Below are positions 1 through 8,250 of a stretch of DNA of 64,000 nt, piece after piece (within the stretch, counting starts at the first letter, position 1; each line of letters starts with the position of its first letter). The notes beneath the pieces are model-generated. The model searched no databases. It was not told the DNA's origin and worked only from the letters and a program-made list of their open reading frames with translations. This stretch comes from Pseudomonadota bacterium (GTDB lineage: Bacteria > Pseudomonadota > Alphaproteobacteria > UBA8366). Where the stretch lies: NCBI GenBank assembly GCA_036339585.1, contig JAYZAS010000018.1, positions 1 to 64,000 of the forward strand. Reading direction: 5' to 3'. Both the position numbers and the translations under genes were made by a program.

Positions 1-141
1 ATAATCTGTAAACGTAGCACCTCCCGTATCAGCCAATACTTTGGTGATCGCTGCGGTCAACGTTGTCTTGCCGTGGTCAACGTGTCCAATTGTACCAATA
101 TTACAATGCGGCTTTGTGCGTTCAAATTTTTCTTTCGCCAT
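1..141 (-). CDS. tuf: Elongation factor Tu, N-terminal fragment (runs off the window)
   Basis: The translated start [20 protein letters not shown] followed by [14 protein letters not shown] is the N-terminus of EF-Tu. The GHVDHGKT stretch is the P-loop of its GTPase domain. EF-Tu delivers aminoacyl-tRNA to the ribosome as a ternary complex with GTP. Only about 47 codons are present and the 3' part lies outside the window. tRNA-Gly and tRNA-Tyr lie just upstream on the same strand, the usual tRNA-tufB arrangement in proteobacteria, so the three are probably co-transcribed. Identification is secure; whether the genome carries a second tuf copy cannot be seen. Confidence 0.97.
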   Translation of the reverse strand, partial: MAKEKFERTKPHCNIGTIGHVDHGKTTLTAAITKVLADTGGATFTDY

Positions 142-228
142 AACTTTCCATAGTCCTGTTTTTATAGTGTTTTTGAACCAATAGTATTTTAACTACTTAA
201 CAAACAACCCATGCCTTAATCATCTTTT

Positions 229-303
229 TGGAGCGGACGGTGGGAATCGAACCCACATCACCAGCTTGGAAGGCTGGGGTAATGGCCTTTATACGACGCC
301 CGC
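229..303 (-). tRNA. tRNA-Gly (anticodon TCC)
   Basis: Read on the minus strand, a 7-bp acceptor stem GCGGGCG/CGTCCGC (one G-U pair) closes a full cloverleaf. The T-arm contains GGTTCGATTCC and the anticodon loop reads CTTCCAA, giving TCC. The encoded 3' end is TCCA, so CCA is genomic. It sits between tRNA-Tyr and tuf on the same strand. Confidence 0.96.
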
Positions 304-385
304 GCGCGTAATTTCCCTCCAACCTATATCATACCCATATGTTCTATATCAGCCTTCTAAAAATCAACACACCTAAACTCAATTC

Positions 386-470
386 TGGTGGAGGGGGTTG
401 GATTTGAACCAACGTAGGCATAGCCAACGGGTTTACAGCCCGTCCCTTTTAACCACTCAGGCACCCCTCC
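386..470 (-). tRNA. tRNA-Tyr (anticodon GTA)
   Basis: The minus strand folds with acceptor GGAGGGG/CCCCTCC, an anticodon loop CTGTAAA (GTA), a long variable arm as expected for a class II tRNA-Tyr, a T-arm GGTTCAAATCC and an encoded CCA end. The 85-nt length agrees. It is upstream of tRNA-Gly and tuf and probably shares their transcript. Confidence 0.96.
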
Positions 471-667
471 AGTACGCCAGCACAATTGCTATTGTAGCGA
501 ATTGGGCACTATGGTGATTTAACACCTCTTGTCAACGCAAATCCAGATCCACGCAGCGCAAACTTCGCAACTCCCCCCCTAAACAGCTTTTTTAAAGAAG
601 GGTGTGTTGCGAATACTATTTTCCTCTATCATATTAAAGTCTCAAAAATTCAAAAGCAAGATTTCAA

Positions 668-1492
668 ATGCCATATGCCAAAAATAGAAATGTCAGCAAG
701 TCTCCAAAATCCGGCCTACAAAATAAAAACCGTAAAAATTCAAAGTTGCAGGTCAGACCAACCAGATCTGAGCATTGGATTTACGGTCATCACACAGTTT
801 TAGCGGCGCTCAACAATCCCCATCGCCGTGTTCGAAGAGTACTGATTACTACACAGGCCCAAGCAAAACTTAGCTGCCAAATTGAAAAATCCCTGCTAGA
901 ATTGGTAACCACAAAAGAAATTGAACAGCTAACTGGTGCAACCGCTGTTCATCAAGGAATCGCGGCGGAGGTCATACCCTTAGTAAAAAGATCATTGGTA
1001 GACATCATAACTCCGACTGAAGACAAAGAGCACACACTTTTGGTAATCCTCGATCAGGTTACTGATCCTCGTAACATTGGAGCAATTTTGCGCTCAGCTG
1101 CCGCTTTTAACGCAGTTGCACTTATTCAACAGGAACGTAACTCACCATCAGCTAACCCATCAATGGCGAAGGCCGCGAGTGGCGGGCTTGAGCATGTTGA
1201 TTTAATAGACGTGCCAAATATTAACCGGACAATTGAAAGTCTAAAGAACCAGGGATTTTGGGTCATTGGTTTAGACAGTAACGCGGCAGATTTCCTTAAC
1301 GAAACTGAATTCCCGAAGAAGTGTTGCTTGGTTTTAGGAGCAGAAAATAGTGGCTTGCGCCGGCTGACCCTTAAAGCTTGTGATAAAACGGTTCGAATCC
1401 CTATTTCTAGCGATATAGACAGTCTCAATATTTCTAATGCAGCTGCTGTAGCCATGTATGAATTTTCTCGCCAACACATGAAAGGTAGATAA
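668..1492 (+). CDS. rlmB: TrmH-family 23S rRNA (guanosine-2'-O)-methyltransferase RlmB
   Basis: This is a SPOUT-class methyltransferase of 274 residues. Residues about 35-105 form the small substrate-binding domain (starting HWIYGHHTVLAAL). The catalytic knot domain carries the three SpoU motifs: DPRNIGAILRSAA (about 133-145), LGAENSGLRRL (about 222-232) and NISNAAAVAMYE (about 254-265). RlmB methylates G2251 in the 23S rRNA peptidyl-transferase loop using SAM. A basic N-terminal extension of about 30 residues is common in alphaproteobacterial members. It is divergent from tRNA-Tyr/tRNA-Gly/tuf, a conserved neighbourhood, and is followed after one base by the next gene, suggesting co-transcription. 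Confidence 0.93.
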   Translation: MPYAKNRNVSKSPKSGLQNKNRKNSKLQVRPTRSEHWIYGHHTVLAALNNPHRRVRRVLITTQAQAKLSCQIEKSLLELVTTKEIEQLTGATAVHQGIAAEVIPLVKRSLVDIITPTEDKEHTLLVILDQVTDPRNIGAILRSAAAFNAVALIQQERNSPSANPSMAKAASGGLEHVDLIDVPNINRTIESLKNQGFWVIGLDSNAADFLNETEFPKKCCLVLGAENSGLRRLTLKACDKTVRIPISSDIDSLNISNAAAVAMYEFSRQHMKGR

Positions 1493-1493
1493 A

Positions 1494-2396
1494 ATGCCTT
1501 CATCGAAAGTCGTGGTGACGGGCGCAGGAGGCTATATCTCCAATGCTTTACCCCCGGCGTTTAGCGAACGGCATGACCTAACATTACCAGTCCTATCTGA
1601 AGAAACGAAAACTGGATGGAACGATAATATCATTGAAGTCAATCTGACTAACCCAAACGTCGATCGTAATGGAGAACATTTCACAGGTGCCGATGTGATT
1701 ATTCATAATGCGCGTTATGACCAAAGGGCTAATCCAAAGTTTGCGACAGGTCCAAACCACCAGTGGAAAAAAGACCGCCCTCAGCACCCGGTCGACGGCT
1801 ATCTCGCTGAATGTCGAAACCTTGATATGGCCTACAATATTTACCAACTGGCGCTGCGAAAGATTATAAAACGTGTAGTTGCAGCCAGCTCCAACCACGC
1901 AGCCGACTGGTACGAAACAAAAATTCATGTTGGCGAGATGGATATTGTTGATCACACAACATATCCAAAGTCAGTTAATTTTTACGGTTGGCTTAAGTTT
2001 GCGTATAAAGCCATAAGCTTTGCTTTTGCCAATCGGCGTTTTGGTCAAGAAATTGAAAGCATTAATATCCGTATTGGCGGACTGCACCTATTAGATATTG
2101 CCAACCTTGTAGACAATCAAACCAGCCTCCGCCGGGACTTGGCGACGTGCATCAGCAACAGAGATCCGCAGCAGCTTTACATAAAGTCGATTGAAACTTT
2201 AAAAGCCTTCAATGAGGATGGCGTGCCATTTCAATTATTTTACGACAAATCTAACCACACCCGTGCATTTTGGAGCATAGCAAATGCTCGTGCAGCGATC
2301 GGTTACAACCGTCAAGACGATCCAGAAGCTTTTTACTCGAAACAAATTCGTAAACACCTGACCTCATTGGGCTGTTTCTCGGAGCTGTACCAGTAA
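1494..2396 (+). CDS. NAD(P)-dependent epimerase/dehydratase-family oxidoreductase, uronate-dehydrogenase-like
   Basis: An extended-SDR protein of 300 residues. The nucleotide-binding glycine motif TGAGGYIS is at residues 9-16, the catalytic serine region ASSNHA at about 131-136 and the YxxxK pair as YGWLK (Tyr164, Lys168). The SSNHA plus YGxxK pattern resembles bacterial uronate dehydrogenases, which oxidise hexuronates to lactones with NAD, but the substrate cannot be fixed from sequence. It starts one base after rlmB stops and ends directly against the next ATG, so the three genes look like one operon. The following gene is a degenerate threonine-synthase-like protein, which gives no clear pathway clue. 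Confidence 0.72.
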   Translation: MPSSKVVVTGAGGYISNALPPAFSERHDLTLPVLSEETKTGWNDNIIEVNLTNPNVDRNGEHFTGADVIIHNARYDQRANPKFATGPNHQWKKDRPQHPVDGYLAECRNLDMAYNIYQLALRKIIKRVVAASSNHAADWYETKIHVGEMDIVDHTTYPKSVNFYGWLKFAYKAISFAFANRRFGQEIESINIRIGGLHLLDIANLVDNQTSLRRDLATCISNRDPQQLYIKSIETLKAFNEDGVPFQLFYDKSNHTRAFWSIANARAAIGYNRQDDPEAFYSKQIRKHLTSLGCFSELYQ

Positions 2397-3587
2397 ATGC
2401 CTATGCAATTACTCCACTCGTTTGTGAGCCACCTAGAATGCAGTTTTTCCAGTAAGCGCTACGATCCCGGTAATCTTTATAAGATTTCTGATGCTGGCAG
2501 ACCGTTGCTAGTACGCTATGACCTGCAGTCCGTAAAAAGTGCAGTAGCAATCGCAGATTTGGCGCTTCGGCCTAACGATATATGGAGATATGAAGAATTA
2601 TTACCAGTACCACCAGGGGCAGAAATAGTTAGTCTGGGGGAAAACTGCACCCCTTTGATACCATTATCGCGTTTCGCAGCGAAGACTGACGAGTCAGAAC
2701 TCCTCATCAAGGACGAGAGCCGCCTGCCAAACGGCACCGCGTCAGCACGAGATTTAGCTGTTGCAGTCACAATGGCAAAGGCGCTGGGCTTTGAACATGT
2801 ATCTATCCAAAATTTTGGAAGTGACGGGCAAACATTAGCAGCCTATTGCAGTCGTGCGGGATTGAATTCAACCATAATATGCTCGGAGGACACTTCAAAT
2901 AATGCATTAAATGAAATGGCTTTTTACGGTGCAAAAATTCAGATGGTTGCTGGACCGAACGCTCGTCGGAAAAATATTATGGTGGAAGGTGTCAAGGAAC
3001 ACGGTTGGTTCGATATCTCATTATTAAGGGAGCCCTACCGGTTGGAGGGCAGAAAAACTATCGGGTTTGAACTAGCGGAGCAATTAGACTGGACACTACC
3101 AGATGTTATATTTTATCCAACGGGCAATGGGGCAGGCCTTATTGCCATATGGAAAGCCTTTCATGAACTTGAGGAAATTGGTTGGATAGGCGCGAAAAGA
3201 CCGCGCATGATTGCAGTTCAGCCGGCTGGCTGTGCCCCGTTAGTTAAAGCGTTTGAGGAGCGTAAAGTATTCCTTGAGAAACCTTGGGGGCCAGTTAAAA
3301 CCAATATTCAAAGTCTAAGAGTACCGAAGCCTGTTGGAGATTTTCTTTGTCTTCAGGTAATCCATGACTCTGGCGGGCTTGGCGTTATGATCTCTGACGA
3401 TGAAGTATGGAATATCCTGAAAGATGTAGCAATTACTCAAGGTATCAATCTTGGCCTCGAAGGGGCTTTATGCCTGGCAGCGTACAAAAAATTACTTACT
3501 GAAGGCCACATTTCTAAACGTGATCAAACAGTAATAGTTAATAACTCTAGGACCCAAAAATTCCCAATTCCTACTCTGACCAAATGA
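2397..3587 (+). CDS. Threonine-synthase-like fold-type II protein lacking the PLP lysine
   Basis: The 396-residue protein aligns by eye along its length with threonine synthase: an N-terminal segment, LLIKDES, ARDLAVAVTMAKALG, RKTIGFELAEQL and a glycine loop PTGNGAG at 241-247. The active-site segment is changed. Where threonine synthases have NPTGSFKARG with the Schiff-base lysine, this protein reads LPNGTASARD (110-119), putting Ser116 (codon TCA at 2742-2744) at the lysine position. The asparagine loop before the second helix is also altered (NFGSDGQ, 139-145). Without that lysine normal PLP catalysis is unlikely, so it may be a binding, regulatory or differently acting paralog. It abuts the upstream SDR gene. 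Fold assignment is good; function is unknown. Confidence 0.7.
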   Translation: MPMQLLHSFVSHLECSFSSKRYDPGNLYKISDAGRPLLVRYDLQSVKSAVAIADLALRPNDIWRYEELLPVPPGAEIVSLGENCTPLIPLSRFAAKTDESELLIKDESRLPNGTASARDLAVAVTMAKALGFEHVSIQNFGSDGQTLAAYCSRAGLNSTIICSEDTSNNALNEMAFYGAKIQMVAGPNARRKNIMVEGVKEHGWFDISLLREPYRLEGRKTIGFELAEQLDWTLPDVIFYPTGNGAGLIAIWKAFHELEEIGWIGAKRPRMIAVQPAGCAPLVKAFEERKVFLEKPWGPVKTNIQSLRVPKPVGDFLCLQVIHDSGGLGVMISDDEVWNILKDVAITQGINLGLEGALCLAAYKKLLTEGHISKRDQTVIVNNSRTQKFPIPTLTK

Positions 3588-3600
3588 GAATATTAAGATC

Positions 3601-3648
3601 ATAGTCGGAACGACTTTGGTCTGGTACCATAGAAGATTGTTCCGATAT
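3601..3648 (+). repeat. Inverted repeat behind the threonine-synthase-like gene
   Basis: Seven-base arms TCGGAAC and GTTCCGA are separated by about 27 bases, with three more pairs (ATA/TAT) beyond a one-base bulge and a smaller TGGT/ACCA pairing inside the loop. It begins 14 bases after the stop codon. There is no T-tract behind it, so it may be an mRNA 3'-end hairpin rather than a classic terminator. Confidence 0.3.
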
Positions 3649-3717
3649 AAATCCCGCATAGCGCAACCCCAAATAAAAAGGTATATATCCAAAACGTAAG
3701 TAGTATGTATTTTCTGT

Positions 3718-3793
3718 GCCGCCGTAGCTCAGTTGGCAGAGCAGGGGTTTTGTAAACCTCAGGTCCGCGGTTCAAATCCGTGCGGCGGCACCA
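3718..3793 (+). tRNA. tRNA-Thr (anticodon TGT)
   Basis: A complete 76-nt cloverleaf: acceptor GCCGCCG/CGGCGGC, D-arm AGCTCAGTTGGCAGAGC, anticodon loop TTTGTAA (TGT), T-arm CGCGGTTCAAATCCGTG, discriminator A and encoded CCA. It stands alone between two convergent protein genes. Confidence 0.97.
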
Positions 3794-3828
3794 TTACCAA
3801 CCGTCAAAAAAAATTTTTGCACCTTTCA

Positions 3829-4605
3829 TCACCGCTCTGACATGTATCCCATATCAGCAACTAAATCATCCAGGGCATTTATGACTTTGGCAATTTGTTT
3901 TTGAGAAAAAGTATTTCTCCACTCCCCGCTATTCCTTCTCGAAATGTGACCAGATTGAAAACCAGTATTCAAATCAAAAGAACGGAACGATCCGTCAGCA
4001 CGCCCAACGACCATTTTGTTATGGACGTAATCTTTTTCCCTTATCTTCCTTTGAACTGCGCTTTCAGTTCTTTTGATCAGTTTCTTAATCGCTCTCTTGT
4101 CATATTTCGAAGAAATTACCCTAGCCATATCTTTGCTAATTCCACAGTCGATAAATTCACTGAGTGCCAGAATTAAGTTGATGGTGTCCAATTCTAAATC
4201 TTCGTATTTGACGACAAACAACAGTCCTGATTTGAAGGAATTATAATGTTCCATTACTGATCGATGATTCAACGCCACCTCTATTGCCCGGTCTAAATCG
4301 CACTTCGTAAAGTCAAAAAATGATGCGCATATGTCATATGGATTACGCGTATTAACAACAAATTTTGACTTCGGTAAATTTGGGTTCAAAAGCGAATGGA
4401 TTTTTAGAACATATCTGCTGTTTGCATTAGTGTCGGCGATAGCATGGTCCCTGAACAGGTTTAACCAGTCCCTCTCGTGTTGGAGTTGCTCTTGCGGGTG
4501 TAGAGCAAATCGTTTCGTTAAATATATTTCTCTGATGACATTTGTTGTCCACATGGAACCGGTGCGAGGAGTTCCGGTCACCCAAACTGTATTAAACTTA
4601 ACCAT
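3829..4605 (-). CDS. Sulfotransferase-domain protein
   Basis: A 258-residue protein with both PAPS-binding signatures of sulfotransferases. The 5'-phosphosulfate loop is TGTPRTGSMWTTN (residues 10-22) and the 3'-phosphate motif is RNPYDICAS (87-95). VVKYEDL at 131-137 matches the conserved segment that follows in the family. Such enzymes transfer sulfate from PAPS to an alcohol, amine or sugar. The acceptor is not evident and no PAPS-synthesis or polysaccharide genes are adjacent. No signal peptide is visible, so it is probably cytoplasmic. The ATG at 4605 is the first residue before the beta-strand leading to the P-loop, supporting this start. Confidence 0.72.
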   Translation of the reverse strand: MVKFNTVWVTGTPRTGSMWTTNVIREIYLTKRFALHPQEQLQHERDWLNLFRDHAIADTNANSRYVLKIHSLLNPNLPKSKFVVNTRNPYDICASFFDFTKCDLDRAIEVALNHRSVMEHYNSFKSGLLFVVKYEDLELDTINLILALSEFIDCGISKDMARVISSKYDKRAIKKLIKRTESAVQRKIREKDYVHNKMVVGRADGSFRSFDLNTGFQSGHISRRNSGEWRNTFSQKQIAKVINALDDLVADMGYMSER

Positions 4606-4748
4606 AATTTAATTGCATCGAAAAATTCTGACCGAAGCTAGTTTTAACGCATAACGTATGTGGCATCTATGCTGCCGATATTGTTTACGTCAATATCGAT
4701 ACAGGGTGATTTGAACCAGACGAAACAGTAGGGCCCTAACCTATACCT

Positions 4749-4949
4749 TCACTCATTGCCGTCACTAACAAGGACATTCACTAAGGAACCATGAGTAACA
4801 GTGTACTGCAGCTTATTCGGGTTACAACACACAGTGCAATCATAAATCTCTGTGTTAGAACCTTCGAAGGACTGATCTATTTCAAGGTCGACTTCAATTT
4901 CATTGAAACAAAAGTGGCAAGTTACAGTTAGTGCTGTTTCAGCTGACAT
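4749..4949 (-). CDS. Small CPXCG-type cysteine-rich protein
   Basis: The chosen product is 66 residues beginning MSAETALTVTCHFCF. It has a CxxC pair (CHFC) and about 30 residues later DCTVCC, the arrangement of the Cys_rich_CPXG family, a short probable zinc-binding protein of unknown function widespread in proteobacteria. An in-frame ATG at 5018 would add 23 residues, but the family has very short N-termini and that ATG lacks a ribosome-binding site. An AAGAG lies 13 bases before the chosen ATG. It is transcribed divergently from the selenium-uptake operon. Confidence 0.6.
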   Translation of the reverse strand: MSAETALTVTCHFCFNEIEVDLEIDQSFEGSNTEIYDCTVCCNPNKLQYTVTHGSLVNVLVSDGNE

Positions 4950-5053
4950 TTGACAATTTACTCTTAGGTTTGTTGCACTCTCTTTAACATCCTGATTGGG
5001 GACGTAACCATTTTGCATGATGAATAATCGCTAATGTTAAAATAAAGTCGGCG

Positions 5054-5150
5054 CAATCATATTTTTTGCACCCAGTTATTGCGAAGTGTTGGTGTGCTGA
5101 GGCAAAAATGTTTTCCACAATTATATTTTTTGCCACCATTACTTGAAAAG
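5054..5150 (+). repeat. Imperfect direct repeat upstream of the selenium-uptake operon
   Basis: Two related units of about 33 bases, 5054-5086 and 5118-5150, each begin CAAT(C/T)ATATTTTTTGC followed by a similar ACC...TTA.TTG..AAG tail. They lie 64 bases apart in the roughly 280-base gap between the divergent CPXCG gene and the transporter operon. They could be a duplicated regulatory site or simple A+T-rich similarity. No protein function is suggested. Confidence 0.35.
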
Positions 5151-5228
5151 CACCGGGACTTTTTATATGAAACGCAAGCACAGCGAACGGGTATCAATAC
5201 ATTTCAGAAAATATCGAAAGCAACATTT

Positions 5229-6083
5229 ATGAAAAAGATACTATTAATATGTATAGTAATTTTTGGGTTCTCGAAGCATGTAACAGCCGCAGAATTTGTT
5301 TTTACAGCAATACCAGACCAAGACGAAAGTGCACTTAAAGAGCGGTTTAATAAAATTGCTGGATACTTAGAGAAAGCGCTCTCAATAAAAACTAGGTATA
5401 TACCGGTAAAATCATACGCTGCAGCGGTTACCGCCTTTCGAAACAACCAAGTACAACTTGCATGGTTTGGAGGTCTTTCTGGAGTGAGAGCCAGACAGCT
5501 AGTAAAGGGGTCAAAAGCAATTGCTCAGGGATTAGAAGACCCGTTCTTCGAAACTTATTTCATCGCACACGAATCAAGTGGCCTTAAACCAAGTTCAAGT
5601 TTTCCAAAGGGGATTGCTGGAAAGACATTTACCTTTGGCTCGAAGGGGTCTACTTCAGGACGTTTGATGCCAGAGTTTCACATCAGAAAAGCATTCGGCA
5701 AAACTCCTGATAAAGTGTTTAAAAGAGTGGGCTTCAGTGGCAGTCACTCGCGCACGGTTGCTTTAGTGAACAGCGGTGCATACGAGGTGGGTGCAGTTAA
5801 TTTCAAAGTGTATAAAAAAGAGCTTAATGCGGGTAAAATCGATCCAAAGAAGGTATCTATCATTTGGAAAACGCCTGGATATCCGGATTATAATTGGTCC
5901 ATCCGCGGGGATGTTGACAGAAGATTTGGTAAAGGGTTTACCGAAAAGGTCCAGAAGGCATTAATCGACATGAAAGACCCTGTGCTTCTTCTTTCATTTC
6001 CTCGAAAAAGGTTTATCAGAGCCGTAAATAAAGATTTTAAACCAATCTTAGACACGGCAGTTGAAATTGGACTAATCGATTAA
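5229..6083 (+). CDS. PhnD-like substrate-binding protein, putative selenate/selenium-oxyanion ABC transporter
   Basis: A 284-residue periplasmic binding protein of the phosphonate/phosphite (PhnD) superfamily. Residues 1-20 form a signal peptide (MKKILLICIVIFGFSKHVTA, cut before AEF). The opening AIPDQDESALKERF, then QLAWFGGLSGVRAR and GSKGSTSGRL, follow the PhnD pattern but match most closely, from memory, the group annotated as putative selenate ABC transporter binding proteins. Context supports selenium: the ABC and permease genes and a SelD fusion follow without gaps. The ATG at 5229 is chosen over an upstream in-frame start at 5079 because it begins the signal peptide. Substrate choice among selenate, selenite and phosphonate is inference. 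Confidence 0.82.
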   Translation: MKKILLICIVIFGFSKHVTAAEFVFTAIPDQDESALKERFNKIAGYLEKALSIKTRYIPVKSYAAAVTAFRNNQVQLAWFGGLSGVRARQLVKGSKAIAQGLEDPFFETYFIAHESSGLKPSSSFPKGIAGKTFTFGSKGSTSGRLMPEFHIRKAFGKTPDKVFKRVGFSGSHSRTVALVNSGAYEVGAVNFKVYKKELNAGKIDPKKVSIIWKTPGYPDYNWSIRGDVDRRFGKGFTEKVQKALIDMKDPVLLLSFPRKRFIRAVNKDFKPILDTAVEIGLID

Positions 6084-6090
6084 TAAAACT

Positions 6091-6747
6091 GTGGCGTTGT
6101 TCCAACTCAGCGAGGCTTGTGCCTCATATAAGGGCAAGCGAGTTCTCAATAAAATCTCGCTTGAAGTCGAACAGGGCGAAAAAATTGCATTGGTAGGTCG
6201 AAGCGGTGCCGGAAAATCAACACTGCTTCGGCTACTTTACGACAATCATGTTGAGGAATGCGCCTTTTTACCCCAAAACCTGGGACTGGTACCTAATCTC
6301 TCTGTTTTCCATAACACATTCGTCGGAAGACTTCATAAAAACTCAACTCTTTACAATCTGGCTAACCTCATTCGCCCTTTATCTCATGAGCAAAATGCTG
6401 TGCTTAAAGTCCTTAAACAACTTGAGCTTGCAGACAAAATTTTTGCTCCCGTTGGAGAATTGTCAGGAGGCCAACAGCAACGTGCGGGCATAGCCAGAGC
6501 ACTTTATCAGGGTTGCAATATATTTCTTGGAGATGAACCAGTGTCGGCAGTCGATGAACGCCAAGCATGGAGCGTGATGGAAGCTATTACCAATAATCAT
6601 GAAACAGTTGTGCTAGCTATGCACGACGTTCAGCTTGCATTGAGTTTCTGTAGCAGGATCATTGGCCTATCGTCCGGCAAAGTCATCCTAGACCGGAAAT
6701 CAACCGGTATGGTTTCTTCAGACCTCGCTGAACTTTATGGCGCTTGA
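6091..6747 (+). CDS. ABC transporter ATP-binding protein (PhnC-like, putative selenium-oxyanion uptake)
   Basis: A 218-residue cytoplasmic ATPase that starts with GTG seven bases after the binding-protein gene. Walker A is GRSGAGKST (36-44), the ABC signature LSGGQQQRAGIARAL (124-138), Walker B FLGDEP (145-150) and the H-loop MHD (177-179). A short Q-loop region (FLPQNLGL, 59-66) is present. It powers the two-domain permease encoded next, whose start overlaps its end by 11 bases, implying translational coupling. Assignment to selenium rather than phosphonate rests on the downstream selD fusion and on the absence of any C-P lyase genes. Confidence 0.85.
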   Translation: MALFQLSEACASYKGKRVLNKISLEVEQGEKIALVGRSGAGKSTLLRLLYDNHVEECAFLPQNLGLVPNLSVFHNTFVGRLHKNSTLYNLANLIRPLSHEQNAVLKVLKQLELADKIFAPVGELSGGQQQRAGIARALYQGCNIFLGDEPVSAVDERQAWSVMEAITNNHETVVLAMHDVQLALSFCSRIIGLSSGKVILDRKSTGMVSSDLAELYGA

Positions 6748-8248
6748 TGTGTCAACACCCCTAATTCCAAAATCTCCGTTAGTTCGGACGAGCCTTTGGT
6801 TTGTTTTGGTAGCATTTGGCTGCCTTCTCTTTGCCGACATCGAGATAACAACCCAAGATCCATGGCCAGAGATCAAGAGACTCGGCATGGGTTTGATACA
6901 ACCGAACTTTGCTAAGTGGAAGCAAATACTTGAGGCCCTAATGATGACGTTAGCATTTGCCATCCTAGGTGTAGCGCTTGCAAATTTTACAGGTTTTTTG
7001 CTTGCGGTTGTTTTTCATTACCGTGCAGTCAGAGTTGGTTGTGCCTTTGTCCGCGCTGTCCATGAGTTATTTTGGGCTTTAATCTTCCTACAGGTTTTCG
7101 GGCTAACTGCATTGACGGGTGTTCTTGCTATTGCAATCCCTTACAGCGGAATATGTGCGAAGGTTTACGCTGAGCTTTTAGAAGAGGCTGACCCAGCCCC
7201 TATGCAAGCTATTCCCAACGGAACCTCAATAGTCTCAAAGTTTTTCTATGCAGAATTGCCTGGTGTCTGGGCCAACGTGAAAACTTATTCTTTCTATCGA
7301 CTGGAGTGCGGCCTTCGCTCTAGTGCTGTACTGGGGTTTGTTGGCCTCCCTACGCTGGGGTTTTATTTAGAGACTGCCTACAAAGAAGGCCTCTACTCTG
7401 ACCTATCAGCACTCCTAATCGTCTTTTATGTCCTAATTTCAACTGTGCGAAAGTGGATGAGACGAGAAATAATTCCAGTGCTTTTAATAGCAGCGTGCAT
7501 TGTGTTACCAGATAGCGGCGCAATGACATGGTCAAATGCTTGGCGTTTCTTTGCAGATGACATCATGCCAACTCCTATACGGAATGCAGAAATCATAACA
7601 ATACCAATATTGCTTGAAACTTGGTTTTGGTTTCAGAGTTTGATTGTAAATGAAGCATTGCCCGGAATACTCAATACAGTTGTGCTGACAATGATAGCTT
7701 TGGCGGCAACTGGGGTGTTATCGTTACTATTCTTTCCTATCATTTCACCACTCTTTTTTGGCTCAAAAATTCGACTAGCGGGACATGTTATATTAGTCGT
7801 TATTCGTTCAACACCGGAGTATGTAATTGCATTCGTCTTGTTGCAGTTATTGGGACCGTCCATGTTCCCTGCCGTCGTAGCCCTCTCTTTCCATAATGCT
7901 GCGATAATTGGGCATCTCATAGGAAACTTTACCAACCACCTTCGACTCCGACCCGACCGTTCCAATGGCATAAACCTCTATGCCTATGAAACACTTCCTC
8001 GAATTTACCCGCAGTTTTTGGCTTTTTTATTTTACCGCTGGGAAGTCATTTTTCGTGAGACAGCAATACTTGGAATACTTGGAGTGAAAACACTAGGGTT
8101 TTTCGTTGACTCCGCCTTTGCAGACATCCGCTTCGACCGTGCTATCGTGTTGATTATTATAACTGCCCTCTTAAATATAGTAATTGATGTGCTATCGCGA
8201 TCAATCCGCAGTAGATTACGTTTACAAACCTCATTGGATACTCATTAA
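6737..8248 (+). CDS. Fused two-domain PhnE-type ABC permease
   Basis: At 503 residues this is about twice a normal PhnE permease and contains two membrane modules in tandem. The first half has an EAA-like cytoplasmic loop around YAELLEEADPAP leading to AVLGFVGLPTLGF. The second has an equivalent loop around NGINLYAYETLPRIYP leading to AILGILGVKTLGF. Each half has several hydrophobic helices. A single polypeptide may therefore form the whole transmembrane pore, replacing the usual PhnE homodimer. It overlaps the ATPase gene by 11 bases and is followed two bases later by the SelD fusion, tying transport to selenophosphate production. Confidence 0.85.
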   Translation: MALDVSTPLIPKSPLVRTSLWFVLVAFGCLLFADIEITTQDPWPEIKRLGMGLIQPNFAKWKQILEALMMTLAFAILGVALANFTGFLLAVVFHYRAVRVGCAFVRAVHELFWALIFLQVFGLTALTGVLAIAIPYSGICAKVYAELLEEADPAPMQAIPNGTSIVSKFFYAELPGVWANVKTYSFYRLECGLRSSAVLGFVGLPTLGFYLETAYKEGLYSDLSALLIVFYVLISTVRKWMRREIIPVLLIAACIVLPDSGAMTWSNAWRFFADDIMPTPIRNAEIITIPILLETWFWFQSLIVNEALPGILNTVVLTMIALAATGVLSLLFFPIISPLFFGSKIRLAGHVILVVIRSTPEYVIAFVLLQLLGPSMFPAVVALSFHNAAIIGHLIGNFTNHLRLRPDRSNGINLYAYETLPRIYPQFLAFLFYRWEVIFRETAILGILGVKTLGFFVDSAFADIRFDRAIVLIIITALLNIVIDVLSRSIRSRLRLQTSLDTH

Positions 8249-8250
8249 TC

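Noticed and set aside
5229-8248. Phosphonate (PhnCDE) uptake operon
   Set aside because: The binding protein, ATPase and permease look PhnCDE-like, but no C-P lyase or phosphonatase genes are near and a SelD fusion follows at two bases. A selenium-oxyanion role is preferred, though not proven.
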